Assembly (NCBI GenBank): GCA_035943635.1
Contig: DASZBX010000106.1
Location: 124,001-188,000 of the forward strand
Source of the DNA: DASZBX01 sp035943635
Lineage (GTDB): Bacteria; Actinomycetota; Actinomycetes; Streptomycetales; Catenulisporaceae
DNA: 64,000 bases
Reading direction: 5' to 3'
Positions 6,911-15,714 of the stretch are shown in pieces. Numbering within the stretch: position 1 is the stretch's first letter; each line of letters opens with the position of its first letter. A model generated the notes under the pieces. It was given only the letters and a program-made list of their open reading frames with translations, was not told the DNA's origin and made no database searches. Both the position numbers and the translations under genes were made by a program.

Positions 6911-8812
6911 ATGTCTTCTGCGCCGAACCCGCCTGCGAAAGTCGATCCGGATGCCCTGACCGCGGTCCTGGACGGGCGCTGGGCCGACCTGCGCGCCGAC
7001 GTGCGCGCGCAGATGGCCGGCGCGACGTTCCGCGACCCGGTCGGCCTGGACGTCGAGCCCCACCGCGCCCAGGTCCTGGAGCAGCTGCGGGCACTGGCCC
7101 GGACCGACGCGCCCGGCCTCGGCTTCGACCCGGCCCACGGCGGCAAGGGCGACGTCGGGGGTTCGAGCGTGGCGTTCGAGATGCTCGGCTTCGGCGACCT
7201 GTCGCTGATGGTCAAGGCCGGCGTGCAGTGGGGCCTGTTCGGCGGAGCGGTCCAGCTGCTCGGCACCGCCCGCCACCACGAGCTCTACCTGCGCCGGATC
7301 ATCGACCTGGACCTGCTCGGCTGTTTCGCGATGACCGAGCACGGCCACGGCTCGGACGTCCAGCACCTGCACACCACCGCGACCTACGATCCCGACGCCG
7401 GGGAATTCGTGGTGCACAGCCCGGACCCCGGCGCGACCAAGGAGTACATCGGCAACGCCGCTCGCGACGGGCACGTGGCCGTGGTGTTCGCCCAGCTCAT
7501 CACGCAGGGCCGGTCGCGAGGCGTGCACGCGTTCCTCGTCCCGATCCGCGACGACGACGGTCGGCCCGCGCCGGGAGTCGCGATCGAGGACTGCGGCCGC
7601 AAGGCGGGCCTGAACGGCGTGGACAACGGCAGGCTGACCTTCACCCGGGTCCGGATCCCGCGCGAGGCGCTGCTCAACCGCTTCGGCGACGTCGCCGCGG
7701 ACGGCACGTACTCCAGCCCGATCGAGAGCGACGGGCGCCGGTTCTTCACCATGCTCGGCACGCTGATCCGCGGCCGGATCAGCGTCGGCGGCAGCGCCGG
7801 CAACGCGACCAAACGCGCCCTGGCCCTGGCCGTGCGCTACGGCGACCGGCGCCGGCAGTTCGACCGCCCGGACGGGACCGAGGTCGTGATCCTCGATTAC
7901 CTCGGCCACCAGCGCAAACTGCTGCCCGCCCTCGCCACGACTTACGCGCTGCACTTCGCCCAGGAGGAACTCGTCGCCGCGCTGCACGACATCGCCCCCG
8001 ACGCGCCGGAGGAGGAGCAGCGGGAACTGGAGTCGCGCGCGGCCGGGCTCAAGGTCGCCAACACCTGGCATGCGACCCACACGATCCAGGCGGCCCGCGA
8101 GGCGTGCGGCGGATCGGGTTATCTCGCCGAGAACCTGTTGGCCGGGCTGCGGGCCGACACGGACGTCTTCACCACGTTCGAAGGCGACAACACCGTCCTG
8201 CTGCAACTCGTCGCCAAGGGCCTGCTGACCGGGTACCGCGACTCGTTCCACGATCTCAGTGCACTGGCCACCGCGCGGTTCGCGGCCGAGCAGTTCTTCG
8301 ACGCGATGGTCGAGCGGACCGCGGCCCGGCAGGTGGTCGAGCGGCTGAGCAGAGCCGACGACGGCCAGGTCCTGTACGACCGGGAGTGGCAGCTGAAACT
8401 GTTCCAGGACCGGGAGGAACACGTCCTGGTCGGGCTGGCCAACCGGCTGCGCAAGGCGGGCCAGGACCCGTTCGGCGTGTTCAACGCGGCGCAGGATCAC
8501 GTGTTGCGGGCCGGCCGGGTCCACATCGACCGGCTGGTGCTGGAGGGGTTCGTCCGGGGGATCGCCCGGTGCGCGGATCCCGAGGCGAAACTGTTGCTGG
8601 AGCGGGTCCGCGACCTGTACGCCCTGGCCACCATCGAGGCCGATCGCGCCTGGTTCCTCGAACACGGACGAATGACGTCCGGCCGCTCGAAGGCCGTGGT
8701 GGCGGCCGTCAACACCCTGTGCGCCGGCCTCCGACCGCACGCGCAGACCTTGGTCGACGCGTTCGCCATCCCTGACCAGCACTTGGCCGCGCCGATGCTG
8801 ACGGCAGATTAA
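6911..8812 (+). CDS. Acyl-CoA oxidase / acyl-CoA dehydrogenase
   Basis: A 633-residue flavoprotein of the long acyl-CoA oxidase type, which forms the trans-2-enoyl-CoA in beta-oxidation. It contains the FAMTEHGHGSDV FAD/substrate motif and the following GATKEYIGNAARDG block characteristic of oxidases, plus YGDRRRQF and CGGSGY further on. The length (about 630 rather than 380-400 residues) and the C-terminal oxidase helical domain separate it from ordinary dehydrogenases. GGAGG stands about 9 bases before the ATG. Candidate control is the palindrome at 6862. It may supply acetyl-CoA for the glyoxylate shunt genes at the start of the window. Confidence 0.88.
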   Translation: MSSAPNPPAKVDPDALTAVLDGRWADLRADVRAQMAGATFRDPVGLDVEPHRAQVLEQLRALARTDAPGLGFDPAHGGKGDVGGSSVAFEMLGFGDLSLMVKAGVQWGLFGGAVQLLGTARHHELYLRRIIDLDLLGCFAMTEHGHGSDVQHLHTTATYDPDAGEFVVHSPDPGATKEYIGNAARDGHVAVVFAQLITQGRSRGVHAFLVPIRDDDGRPAPGVAIEDCGRKAGLNGVDNGRLTFTRVRIPREALLNRFGDVAADGTYSSPIESDGRRFFTMLGTLIRGRISVGGSAGNATKRALALAVRYGDRRRQFDRPDGTEVVILDYLGHQRKLLPALATTYALHFAQEELVAALHDIAPDAPEEEQRELESRAAGLKVANTWHATHTIQAAREACGGSGYLAENLLAGLRADTDVFTTFEGDNTVLLQLVAKGLLTGYRDSFHDLSALATARFAAEQFFDAMVERTAARQVVERLSRADDGQVLYDREWQLKLFQDREEHVLVGLANRLRKAGQDPFGVFNAAQDHVLRAGRVHIDRLVLEGFVRGIARCADPEAKLLLERVRDLYALATIEADRAWFLEHGRMTSGRSKAVVAAVNTLCAGLRPHAQTLVDAFAIPDQHLAAPMLTAD

Positions 8813-8880
8813 GTCGCGTTAGGCCGCACGGAAGATAAGGCTGTTTGCGCCCCAGAGGGTCGGGCACCCGAATCCGCGGC

Positions 8881-8912
8881 GCAGTACCGGATGTAGGCAG
8901 TACCGGATGAGG
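8881..8912 (+). repeat. Two direct 16-bp repeats
   Basis: GCAGTACCGGATGTAG is followed immediately by GCAGTACCGGATGAGG in the 227-bp gap between the acyl-CoA oxidase and the SRPBCC-hemerythrin gene. They could be regulator half-sites; no other structure was recognised in the gap. Confidence 0.6.
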
Positions 8913-9039
8913 TACGTGATCTGGCGCAGTGCCGCATCATCTGCCCCGGCGCATGGTGAACCGCCATGCCGGCCGGGGGTAACAGCCGCGGACGTTGTCC
9001 GCGGGCCGTGAAGAGCAACAAGCACCACAGGGAGCAAGC

Positions 9040-10005
9040 ATGACTGACGTTATCGAATCGGTGGATGTGAACGTGCCGATCAGCATCGCCTACAACCAGT
9101 GGACGCAGTTCGAGTCGTTCCCGGAATTCATGGAAGGTGTCGACTCGGTGCAGCAGACCGACGCCCGGCACACCCACTGGGTCACCGACATCGGTGGCGT
9201 GCGCCGCGAGTTCGACGCCGAGACCACCGAGCAGCACCCGGACGAGCGGATCGCCTGGAAGAGCGTCGGCGGCGACACCGAGCACGCCGGGGTCGTGACG
9301 TTCCACCGCCTCGCCGACACCCGGACCCGGGTGACGGTGCAGCTGGTGTGGGAGCCGCAGGGCCTGGCCGAGAAGGTCGGCAGCGCCCTGAACATCGACA
9401 ACCGCCAGGTGAAGGCGGACACGGTCCGGTTCAAGAAGTTCATCGAGGAGCGCGGCACCGAGACCGGCGGATTCCGCGGCGAGCAGCCCGCCCCCGGGCA
9501 GGTCGTCGGCGGCGCCCGGCCCGGCCCGCAGTCGGTGCGCGGCGCCCACCTGGACGCGCCCGCGTCCGGGCAGGGGGACGTCGTGGACGTCCTGTCGGCC
9601 CAGCACCAGCAGGTCAAGGCCGCGTTCGCGCGGGTGCAGATGGCCTCGGGCCAGGACAAGGCGCAGCTGTTCGCCGAACTGGTCGACCTGCTCAAGGTGC
9701 ACGAGGCCGGGGAACAGCAGGTCGTGCACCCGGTGACCGGTGCCAGCGCCGCCGTCGGCGGCCAGGTGGCGGCTGGCCGGATCGAGGAGGAGACCGAGGC
9801 CGACCGGGCGATCGCCGAACTGCAGACGCTCGGCGTGCAGCACCCGGACTTCAACACCAAGCTCGAGGCGTTCCACCAGGCCGTCCTGCGGCACGCCGAC
9901 CACGAGGAGCAGGACGAATTCCCCCTGCTGCGCCAGAACATCCCGGCCGGCCGGCTCCAGGCCATGGCCGAGGACCTGCGGGACGTGCAGGCCGGCCGCA
10001 GCTGA
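9040..10005 (+). CDS. SRPBCC (polyketide cyclase/dehydrase)-hemerythrin HHE fusion protein
   Basis: A 321-residue protein with two modules. Residues 1-140 form an SRPBCC helix-grip domain of the membrane-associated cyclase/dehydrase kind (TQFESFPEFMEGVDSVQQ, then WVTDIGGVRREFDAE). Residues 175-310 form an HHE hemerythrin-like four-helix bundle, with iron-ligand candidates in SAQHQQVK, KVHEAGEQQVVHP and FHQAVLRHADHEEQDEF. A Gly/Pro-rich linker joins them. HHE domains bind di-iron and sense or store oxygen or NO; the SRPBCC part may bind a hydrophobic ligand. The ATG at 9040 follows GGGAGCAAGC. It is monocistronic, ending at a strong terminator. The function of the combination is not established. 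Confidence 0.88.
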   Translation: MTDVIESVDVNVPISIAYNQWTQFESFPEFMEGVDSVQQTDARHTHWVTDIGGVRREFDAETTEQHPDERIAWKSVGGDTEHAGVVTFHRLADTRTRVTVQLVWEPQGLAEKVGSALNIDNRQVKADTVRFKKFIEERGTETGGFRGEQPAPGQVVGGARPGPQSVRGAHLDAPASGQGDVVDVLSAQHQQVKAAFARVQMASGQDKAQLFAELVDLLKVHEAGEQQVVHPVTGASAAVGGQVAAGRIEEETEADRAIAELQTLGVQHPDFNTKLEAFHQAVLRHADHEEQDEFPLLRQNIPAGRLQAMAEDLRDVQAGRS

Positions 10006-10057
10006 TGCTCCGCTGAGGATTCGAGGCTCCGATGTGGGGCTCCGGCCCTGGTTCCAC

Positions 10058-10110
10058 CGCCCGCTGCCGCTTGATCCGGTGATCCCGGACCGGGCGGCAG
10101 CGGGCGTTTT
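10058..10110. terminator. Intrinsic terminator between convergent genes
   Basis: A perfect 13-bp stem (10058-10070 with 10094-10106) is followed by TTTT on the plus strand. It lies between the hemerythrin fusion gene and the convergent metallohydrolase-like gene. Confidence 0.85.
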
Positions 10111-10143
10111 GCGTCATCGAACCCGTCGTCGGCCTGGGACGGC

Positions 10144-10644
10144 CTATTTGCACGTCGGCAGGCCCCACGCGGTGAACTCGTGTCTCAGCCGTCGTGCGGC
10201 GGGCTTGCCCAACGTCATTCGCACGATGAGACCGAAGTTGACCCGCCACGCGTGATGATGGCCCTTGCTGCTGGCCTTGCCATCGACAGGTTCGCGCAGA
10301 TCTCCGCCCGGCCCGCGATCGGAGGTCACGAGATGTGCTAGCTCGTGAAGGCACGCGACCTCGCACCGGCCGACATCGGAACGGTCACTCGTACCTATCT
10401 TCACCCACCACTCACCGGCATCAGCTCGGCTGACTCCTCGGCCGCCCACGACGGTCACCGGCCCGGCGTGTGCCGCGAATGCGCCTGTGAACCACGCCGT
10501 CGTCCGGATCGCCTCGATGTAGGCCGCACACTGCCGGACGTGGATCACGCCCTCGTCTCCGGCCAGCAGAACGTGAGCCAGTTCACTGACCGGCAGACCC
10601 GCCGCGAACTGCGCGCTGTATGCGGCCTCTTGCAATCTGGTCAC
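10144..10644 (-). CDS. Putative zinc metallohydrolase (HExxH protein)
   Basis: A 166-residue cytoplasmic protein without signal peptide or membrane segment. The zincin motif HELAH occurs in CLHELAHLV, with a further His cluster GHHHAWR about 33 residues on as candidate third ligand. The layout resembles the small actinobacterial metallohydrolase family known as TIGR04338, which is of unknown function. The start at 10644 is the first available ATG and gives a plausible helix. The gene stands alone, convergent with the SRPBCC-hemerythrin gene. A zinc-binding role is inferred from the motif; catalysis is not shown. Confidence 0.7.
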   Translation of the reverse strand: MTRLQEAAYSAQFAAGLPVSELAHVLLAGDEGVIHVRQCAAYIEAIRTTAWFTGAFAAHAGPVTVVGGRGVSRADAGEWWVKIGTSDRSDVGRCEVACLHELAHLVTSDRGPGGDLREPVDGKASSKGHHHAWRVNFGLIVRMTLGKPAARRLRHEFTAWGLPTCK

Positions 10645-10742
10645 CCGTCACCCCTCCCGATCGGCCCAGTCTGACAGCAGTCTGCGGTGGCCGATCGCCC
10701 GCGCGGCCCGTTTGGGTGGTAAAACCTTGGCAATTGGAAGGC

Positions 10743-10931
10743 GTGGTGGCCGGAGCGGCGGGCGCGACCGCGCTGAACGCCGTCACCTCCGCGGACATGG
10801 TCTGGCGCGCCCGGGCCGCGAGCGACGCGCTGATGGCCGTGATCAGCGGCGGCGGCACGCGGTTGCCGGTGTGGCTCGGCGCCGTGGCATACGCGGCCGT
10901 CCGCGCGCTGCACCGACGCTCGGCCGGCTGA
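10743..10931 (+). pseudogene. Remnant of a small membrane-protein gene
   Basis: The segment GAAGATALNAVTSADMVWRARAAS resembles the N-terminal part of a common actinobacterial membrane protein family (AGAAGTTALNAVTYLDM-type), and the tail LPVWLGAVAYAAVRALHRRSAG resembles its C-terminus. The middle of the protein, normally about 100 residues, is missing, leaving 62 codons. A GTG start at 10743 is possible with GGAAGG just upstream. It is most likely an internally deleted remnant; a short functional membrane peptide cannot be excluded. Confidence 0.4.
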
Positions 10932-11050
10932 CCAAGGAGCTCAGCCGGTGCCGGAGCGCGCCGTCAACCGTCCGCCCCGGTTTGGGCCGCCGGGCTCCGG
11001 GCAGCCGAAACCATCGGCCGCACACCCGTGACTTCTTGAAGGAGACCCCA

Positions 11051-12202
11051 GTGAACAGCTCGCGAGACCCCCAGCCCCTGGCCGAACTGTCCGAAGCCGG
11101 AGTGTCGGTCTGGCTCGACGACCTCTCCCGCGAGCTGCTCGCCGGCGGCGGCCTGAGCGACCTGGTCACCGACCGCCACGTGGTCGGCGTCACCACCAAC
11201 CCGACGATCTTCGCCTCGGCGCTGTCCCACGGCGAGCGCTACACCGACCAGCTGCGCGAACTGAGCCGGGCCGGGGCGAGCGTGGACGACGCGGTGTTCG
11301 CGATCACCACCGCGGACGTGCGCGCCGCCTGCCTGGTGCTGCGTCCCGTCTTCGCCGCCACCGACGGCGCCGACGGCCGGGTGTCGATCGAGGTCGACCC
11401 GCGCCTGTCCCGGGACGCCGAGGCCACCGTCGCCCAGGCGCGCGCCCTGGTGGCCGCCGTGGACGAGCCGAACATGTTCGTCAAGGTCCCGGCCACCGTC
11501 GAGGGCCTGGCCGCGATCACCGAGCTGACCGCGCAGGGCGTGAGCGTGAACGTCACCCTGATCTTCTCCCTGGACCGCTACCGGCAGGTCGTCGACGCCT
11601 ACCTGACCGGGCTGGAGCAGGCCGCCGAAGCCGGCCGGGACCTGTCCGCGATCCACTCGGTCGCCTCCTTCTTCGTCTCCCGGGTGGACACCGCGATCGA
11701 CGCGAAGCTCAACGAGCTGGCCACCGCGCCGGCCCTGGCCCTGCGCGGCCGGGCCGCGATCGCCAACGCCCGGCTCGCCTACCAGATGTTCGAGCAGACC
11801 CTGGCCGGCGAACGCTGGCAGCGATTGTCCGAGCGCAGCGCGGGCAAGGCGCGCCCGCAGCGGCCGCTGTGGGCCTCCACCGGCGTGAAGAACCCCGCGT
11901 ACCCGGACACCATGTACGTGACCGAACTCATCGCGCCGCACACGGTCAACACCATGCCCGGCGCGACCCTGGCCGCGTTCGCCGACCACGGCGAGGTCCG
12001 GGGCGACACCGTCACCGACGCGTACGACGACGCCCGGGCCGTGTTCGACGCGCTCGGGCAGGCCGGTGTCGACCACCAGGGCCTGATCGGGGCGTTGGAG
12101 CAGGAGGGGCTGACCAAGTTCGAGGACAGCTGGCAGGGCCTGGGCCGCTCCGTGGCCGACGAACTGCACGCCGCCACCCAGAAGAGTCAGTCTGCGGTGT
12201 GA
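11051..12202 (+). CDS. tal: Transaldolase
   Basis: Transfers a dihydroxyacetone unit between sedoheptulose 7-phosphate and glyceraldehyde 3-phosphate in the non-oxidative pentose phosphate pathway. The product is 383 residues, the length of the actinobacterial transaldolase subclass. Signatures include VGVTTNPTIFASAL at the N-terminus, FVKVPATVEGLAAI with the Schiff-base Lys, NVTLIFSLDRY and ASFFVSRVDT. The GTG at 11051 follows AAGGAG at a good distance. Its 3' end overlaps the convergent phosphatase gene by 16 bases. No zwf, tkt or pgl gene is next to it, so it has been separated from the usual pentose phosphate operon. Confidence 0.95.
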   Translation: MNSSRDPQPLAELSEAGVSVWLDDLSRELLAGGGLSDLVTDRHVVGVTTNPTIFASALSHGERYTDQLRELSRAGASVDDAVFAITTADVRAACLVLRPVFAATDGADGRVSIEVDPRLSRDAEATVAQARALVAAVDEPNMFVKVPATVEGLAAITELTAQGVSVNVTLIFSLDRYRQVVDAYLTGLEQAAEAGRDLSAIHSVASFFVSRVDTAIDAKLNELATAPALALRGRAAIANARLAYQMFEQTLAGERWQRLSERSAGKARPQRPLWASTGVKNPAYPDTMYVTELIAPHTVNTMPGATLAAFADHGEVRGDTVTDAYDDARAVFDALGQAGVDHQGLIGALEQEGLTKFEDSWQGLGRSVADELHAATQKSQSAV

Positions 12203-13578
12203 CCCAGGCGCGCGGCCAGGACGATGATGTCGTCGGTCTGCTCCGCGGCGTAGGTGTCGATCAGGGCGTCGCACAGGGCGTCGCAGTCGGTCGGCCCGGC
12301 GTGCGCGGTGCGGCTCAGGTCGGTCAGCTGGTCGAACAGGTCTGTGCCGCGTACCTCGATCAGCCCGTCGGTGATCATCAGCAGCCGGGTGCCGGGCTCC
12401 ACCGCGGTGAACGTGCTGCGCGGGTGCGGCGCGGTCACGCCCAGTAGCGGGCCGTGCTCCCGGACGTAGAACGGATCCCCGTGCGGGGGCATCAGCAGGG
12501 GCGGCAGGTGCCCGGCGTTGGCGACGTGGATGCCGCGGCCGTCCGGGTCGACCAGGACGATGCACAGGGTCGCGATCCAGGTCGGATGGTGCCGCACGAG
12601 CAGGCGGTCCAGGAGTTCGAGCAGGGTGACCGGGGGATGGCCTTCGGTGGCGTAGGCGCGCAGGGCATGGCGCAGCTGGCCCATCACCACGGCCGCCTGG
12701 AGGCTGTGGCCGGCGACGTCGCCGACCGCCAGGAGCAGGCCGGCCGGGGTGTGCAGGGCTTCGTAGAAGTCCCCGCCGATCTCACTCTGGTCCGTGGCGG
12801 CGAGGTAGCGCACGGCCAGTTCCCCGTCCGGCCAGTCCGGCAGGTGCTCGGGCAGGAAGGTGCGTTGCAGGGTCAGGGCGAACTGGTGCTCGTCGTTGTA
12901 CCTGGCCTCCAGCCCCCGGTTGGTTTCCCGGAGGTTGGCGGTCATCTCGGTGTACAGGGCGATCACGCCCAGGTTGGTGTCCTGCAGTTCCTGGTTGAGC
13001 CGTTCGAGTTCGGTCCGCTGGGTGTGGGACTCGGCCAGGGCGGCCAGCAGGTCGCGGGTCTGCGAACGCAGGTCGTCGACCGGGCTGACCGGGCCGGCGG
13101 CCAGCAGGCTGCGCCGGATCCGCTCCGAGCGCGCCTGCGGTTCGGCCGGGTCCGGCGGCACGGGCAGCCCGACGGTGATCCGCCCGCCGTGGTCGGCGTC
13201 CGGATCCTGGTCCGCCCCGGCGGCCGGGCCGTACTCGGTCTGCGGCAGCAGGCGCGTGACGGCGGCCAGCGACTCCTGGCTGGGCACGCGGTCATCGGGC
13301 CACTGCAGCTGCACCGCGAGCGTGCTCGGTTCGTCCGGGCTGAGCAGGAAGACGGCGGTCATCGGGGTCGGGCGCAGCAGGTCCCGGCCCAGTTCGCTCA
13401 GCGCCGCGGCCATCCGCACCTGGTCGCGCAGGTCCAGGCCGGCCAGGTCGGCCGCAACCTTGGCCTGCCGGCGCAGGGTCAGCACGTCGTGGTCGGTCTC
13501 GACGGTCACGGCCAGCAGCTGGTACCCGGGATCTGCGGCCGGGTCGGTGCCGGGAGCGGGGTCGGCGATGTCGTTCAT
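12187..13578 (-). CDS. SpoIIE-family PP2C serine/threonine phosphatase (RsbU/RsbX-like)
   Basis: A 463-residue cytoplasmic protein. Residues 20-90 resemble an anti-sigma-type ATPase fold remnant, a coiled segment spans about 180-230 (LLAALAESHTQRTELERLNQELQ), and the PP2C/SpoIIE domain runs from about 235 to the end. Metal-binding motifs are visible: IGGDFYEAL, VGDVAGHSLQAAVVM, NAGHLPPLL, and TDDIIVLAARL near the C-terminus. It lies downstream of RsbT-like and RsbR-like genes on the same strand, so it probably dephosphorylates an anti-sigma-antagonist in a stress-signalling partner switch. It overlaps the transaldolase gene tail-to-tail by 16 bases. Confidence 0.88.
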   Translation of the reverse strand: MNDIADPAPGTDPAADPGYQLLAVTVETDHDVLTLRRQAKVAADLAGLDLRDQVRMAAALSELGRDLLRPTPMTAVFLLSPDEPSTLAVQLQWPDDRVPSQESLAAVTRLLPQTEYGPAAGADQDPDADHGGRITVGLPVPPDPAEPQARSERIRRSLLAAGPVSPVDDLRSQTRDLLAALAESHTQRTELERLNQELQDTNLGVIALYTEMTANLRETNRGLEARYNDEHQFALTLQRTFLPEHLPDWPDGELAVRYLAATDQSEIGGDFYEALHTPAGLLLAVGDVAGHSLQAAVVMGQLRHALRAYATEGHPPVTLLELLDRLLVRHHPTWIATLCIVLVDPDGRGIHVANAGHLPPLLMPPHGDPFYVREHGPLLGVTAPHPRSTFTAVEPGTRLLMITDGLIEVRGTDLFDQLTDLSRTAHAGPTDCDALCDALIDTYAAEQTDDIIVLAARLGHTAD

Positions 13579-13612
13579 CGGCGCCGCGCCGTCCGGGCCG
13601 GCGCCGGGCCGC

Positions 13613-14008
13613 TCATCGGCCCCACTTGACGACGGTGACCGTGGTGCCCCGGCCCGGTTCGGTGGCGATGGCGAAGTCGTCGACCAGGCGGCGGGAGCCG
13701 GACAGGCCCAGGCCCATCCCGGTGCCGGAGGTCCACCCGTCGGTCAGGGCCAGGTCCAGGTCCGCGATGCCCGGTCCGGTGTCGGTGAACTCCAGCCGGA
13801 TCCCGCGCCGGCCGGCCCGGTCGACCACGGCGGCGTCCATCGAGCCGCTGCCGCCGTGGATCAGGGTGTTGCGGGCCAGTTCGCTGGCGGCGGTGATCAG
13901 CTTGGTCTGGTCCACCAGGGACAGCCGGCACTGCTGGGCCAGCGTGCGCACGATCTGCCGGGCCTGGACCAGGCCGGCGTCGGAGGTGATCGGCAGCCGC
14001 TCGTTCAT
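13613..14008 (-). CDS. RsbT-like anti-sigma regulatory kinase (HATPase)
   Basis: A 131-residue GHKL ATPase of the RsbT class, a switch kinase that phosphorylates STAS proteins of the stressosome. The N box ELARNTLIHGG and the G1/G2 boxes FTDTGPGIADLD and GTGMGLGLSGSRRL are all present. The ATG at 14008 overlaps the stop of the upstream RsbR-like gene by ATGA, so the two are translationally coupled. A phosphatase gene follows 34 bases after the stop. Normally an rsbS gene precedes rsbT; none is present here. Confidence 0.88.
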   Translation of the reverse strand: MNERLPITSDAGLVQARQIVRTLAQQCRLSLVDQTKLITAASELARNTLIHGGSGSMDAAVVDRAGRRGIRLEFTDTGPGIADLDLALTDGWTSGTGMGLGLSGSRRLVDDFAIATEPGRGTTVTVVKWGR

Positions 14009-14487
14009 CGGCGCCGACCGGCCCGGACGCCGACCTGGACGCCGGAGCAGTTGAGCGCGTGCCGCAGCGCGTCGGCCAGGGTCGCCTTCGTGGTGATGTC
14101 GCCGAAGTTGATGCCCAGCGCCACGATGGTCTGCGCGATCTGCGGCCGGATGCCGGAGATCGTGCACACGGCGCCCGTCAGCCGGGCCGCGACCACGGTC
14201 TTGATCGCGGTCTCGGTCGGGCTGAACCCCTGCCGCGCCCGGGTGCGGGAGAGCTCGGTCAGCAGGGCGCGCGCCTCGGCGAACGCCTCGCCGTGAGCAT
14301 CCAGATCGCCCCGACCCACCCCGGCCGTCAGCGCGGAATACAGCTCACGCAGCTCGCGGTCGACCTCCGTCCGGCTCACCCGGCCCCCGAGCGTCGCGGA
14401 CACCGCGGCCACCCAGCCGTCGGCGAGGGTGCCCGGGTTCTCGGACAGTATCGCCACCAGCTGGTCGGCAACGCTCTGATCAGGCAC
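14005..14487 (-). CDS. RsbR-like protein with half of the STAS domain deleted
   Basis: The first 94 residues are an RsbRD-type N-terminal helical domain ending LSRTRARQGFSPTETA. The sequence then passes straight into IKTVVAARLTGAVCTISG and RPQIAQTIVALGINFGDITT, which is the second half of a STAS domain. In ordinary homologues about 100-130 residues lie between these two blocks, including the first STAS strands and the DxTGVPTVDT segment that carries a phosphorylated Thr. The frame is intact, so this is an in-frame internal deletion. The GTG at 14487 has AGGAAG about 7 bases upstream. Coupled by ATGA to the RsbT-like kinase gene. Confidence 0.8.
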   Translation of the reverse strand: MPDQSVADQLVAILSENPGTLADGWVAAVSATLGGRVSRTEVDRELRELYSALTAGVGRGDLDAHGEAFAEARALLTELSRTRARQGFSPTETAIKTVVAARLTGAVCTISGIRPQIAQTIVALGINFGDITTKATLADALRHALNCSGVQVGVRAGRRR

Positions 14488-14641
14488 GACGCACTTCCTA
14501 AGCTGGGCTTGGACGGAGAAATCCGAATGCGGACGGTGCGTGGGGAAAAACGCTTCCCGACACCCGCCCGCCGTGCGTCTGACACCGATGCGACCTAAGC
14601 AGGGCGCACTTGACCCTATCTCGTCTGCTCCTGCTTCGCGA

Positions 14642-15505
14642 TCAGCCCGGTTCCGGGCGCGAACGGCCCGGAGTGGCCCGGTCGATCGGCCCCCAGCCGG
14701 TGTCCGCGTCATGCTCGGCGCGCACCGCCCGCCCGCCGCCGCGCAGCCCGAACAGGCGCTTGGCCGCCAGCAGATAGGCGACGATGGCGACGTTGACGAC
14801 CAGGGTGATCACCTTGAGTGCGGAGAAGCCTTTGGTCAGTTCGTACACCTCGTACGGGACGAAGACTACCGTGGCCAGGAACGTGAGATATTCGGCCCAC
14901 CGTCGCCCGCGCCACAAGCCGACCGCTTCGACGCCCTCGAGCGCCGCGTAGGCGGCCACGGCCGTTGCCGCGAGGTACAGGTTGGTGATGTTGACGGCGA
15001 AGAGCCGCTGGAGGTCGTCCACGACACCATGGTTGCTGTCATGCTGCGGGCCGCCCAGACCGCCCTGCAGGTCGGCCAGGATCCGGGTGAAGTCCGCGTC
15101 CAGTGCGGCCCGGTCCCCGGCGAACAGGAACAGCGCGGCCGCCAGGGCTGACAGGACGAGAAAGTGCAGCACCCGGTCCAGGGCGATCAGCCGCAACACA
15201 TACCGGTCGCGCAACGGCCGCCCGCGCAACGGCAGGATGACCTCCTCCCGCGACGGCGGCAGCTGCGCGGTCGGCTCGGTCGGCGGACTCAGCGCCACCC
15301 AGGCGTCGCAGCGCAGGCAGCGGTACCAGCGCAACCCGTCGGCCTCGCGGGCGAACACGTCGTCCTCGGGCCGCAGCGACGCCGCGTCGGTGCCCAGCAG
15401 TTCGTGCCCGTGCAACCCGCAGCCGATCAGTTCGTAGCGCAGTTGCGGGCGGTACCGGCGCGGCCGCTCGGTACCCGGGGTGATCGGCAGATTCTGGTGA
15501 TCCAC
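14642..15505 (-). CDS. DUF2127 family membrane protein
   Basis: A 287-residue protein with an N-terminal soluble part (residues 1-95) containing a Cys/His-rich stretch, GCGLHGHELLG and YRCLRCDAW, that could bind zinc, then four hydrophobic helices (about 107-126, 168-186, 203-221 and 231-247). The helical block with YAALEGVEAVGLWRGRRWAEYL and FVPYEVYEL is typical of DUF2127. The function of the family is unknown. The start at 15505 is the only one that includes the Cys motif. It lies 154 bases upstream of the Rsb-like module on the same strand, too far to infer an operon with confidence. Confidence 0.82.
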   Translation of the reverse strand: MDHQNLPITPGTERPRRYRPQLRYELIGCGLHGHELLGTDAASLRPEDDVFAREADGLRWYRCLRCDAWVALSPPTEPTAQLPPSREEVILPLRGRPLRDRYVLRLIALDRVLHFLVLSALAAALFLFAGDRAALDADFTRILADLQGGLGGPQHDSNHGVVDDLQRLFAVNITNLYLAATAVAAYAALEGVEAVGLWRGRRWAEYLTFLATVVFVPYEVYELTKGFSALKVITLVVNVAIVAYLLAAKRLFGLRGGGRAVRAEHDADTGWGPIDRATPGRSRPEPG

Positions 15506-15627
15506 GGATCGCTGCTACCCGGCTTGCGCGCATTCAACCAGCTCACGCGGGTCTCCCGGCGCGGTTGCCGCACATCTTCGCCGAGACGGCCGAAAGGGCC
15601 GGGCCGGCGGTTTCGCCCGGCAAATGC

Positions 15628-15665
15628 AGGGTGGGCCGCCGGCAATCCCGCCGACGGCCCACCCT
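15628..15665 (-). terminator. Terminator hairpin, now separated from its gene by a MITE
   Basis: A perfect 11-bp stem (15628-15638 with 15655-15665) is followed on the minus strand by TGCATTT. The nearest upstream minus-strand gene ends at 15913, but a 194-bp MITE now sits between them. Confidence 0.65.
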
Positions 15666-15714
15666 CTGTGCTGAACAATCGTGATGCTGCGGAGCTCTAT
15701 CGCTCTGTAGCCTC

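Noticed and set aside
15427..15678. Possible 83-residue protein on the minus strand
   Set aside because: The start lies within a terminator hairpin and the sequence overlaps the DUF2127 gene start; composition is that of noncoding DNA.
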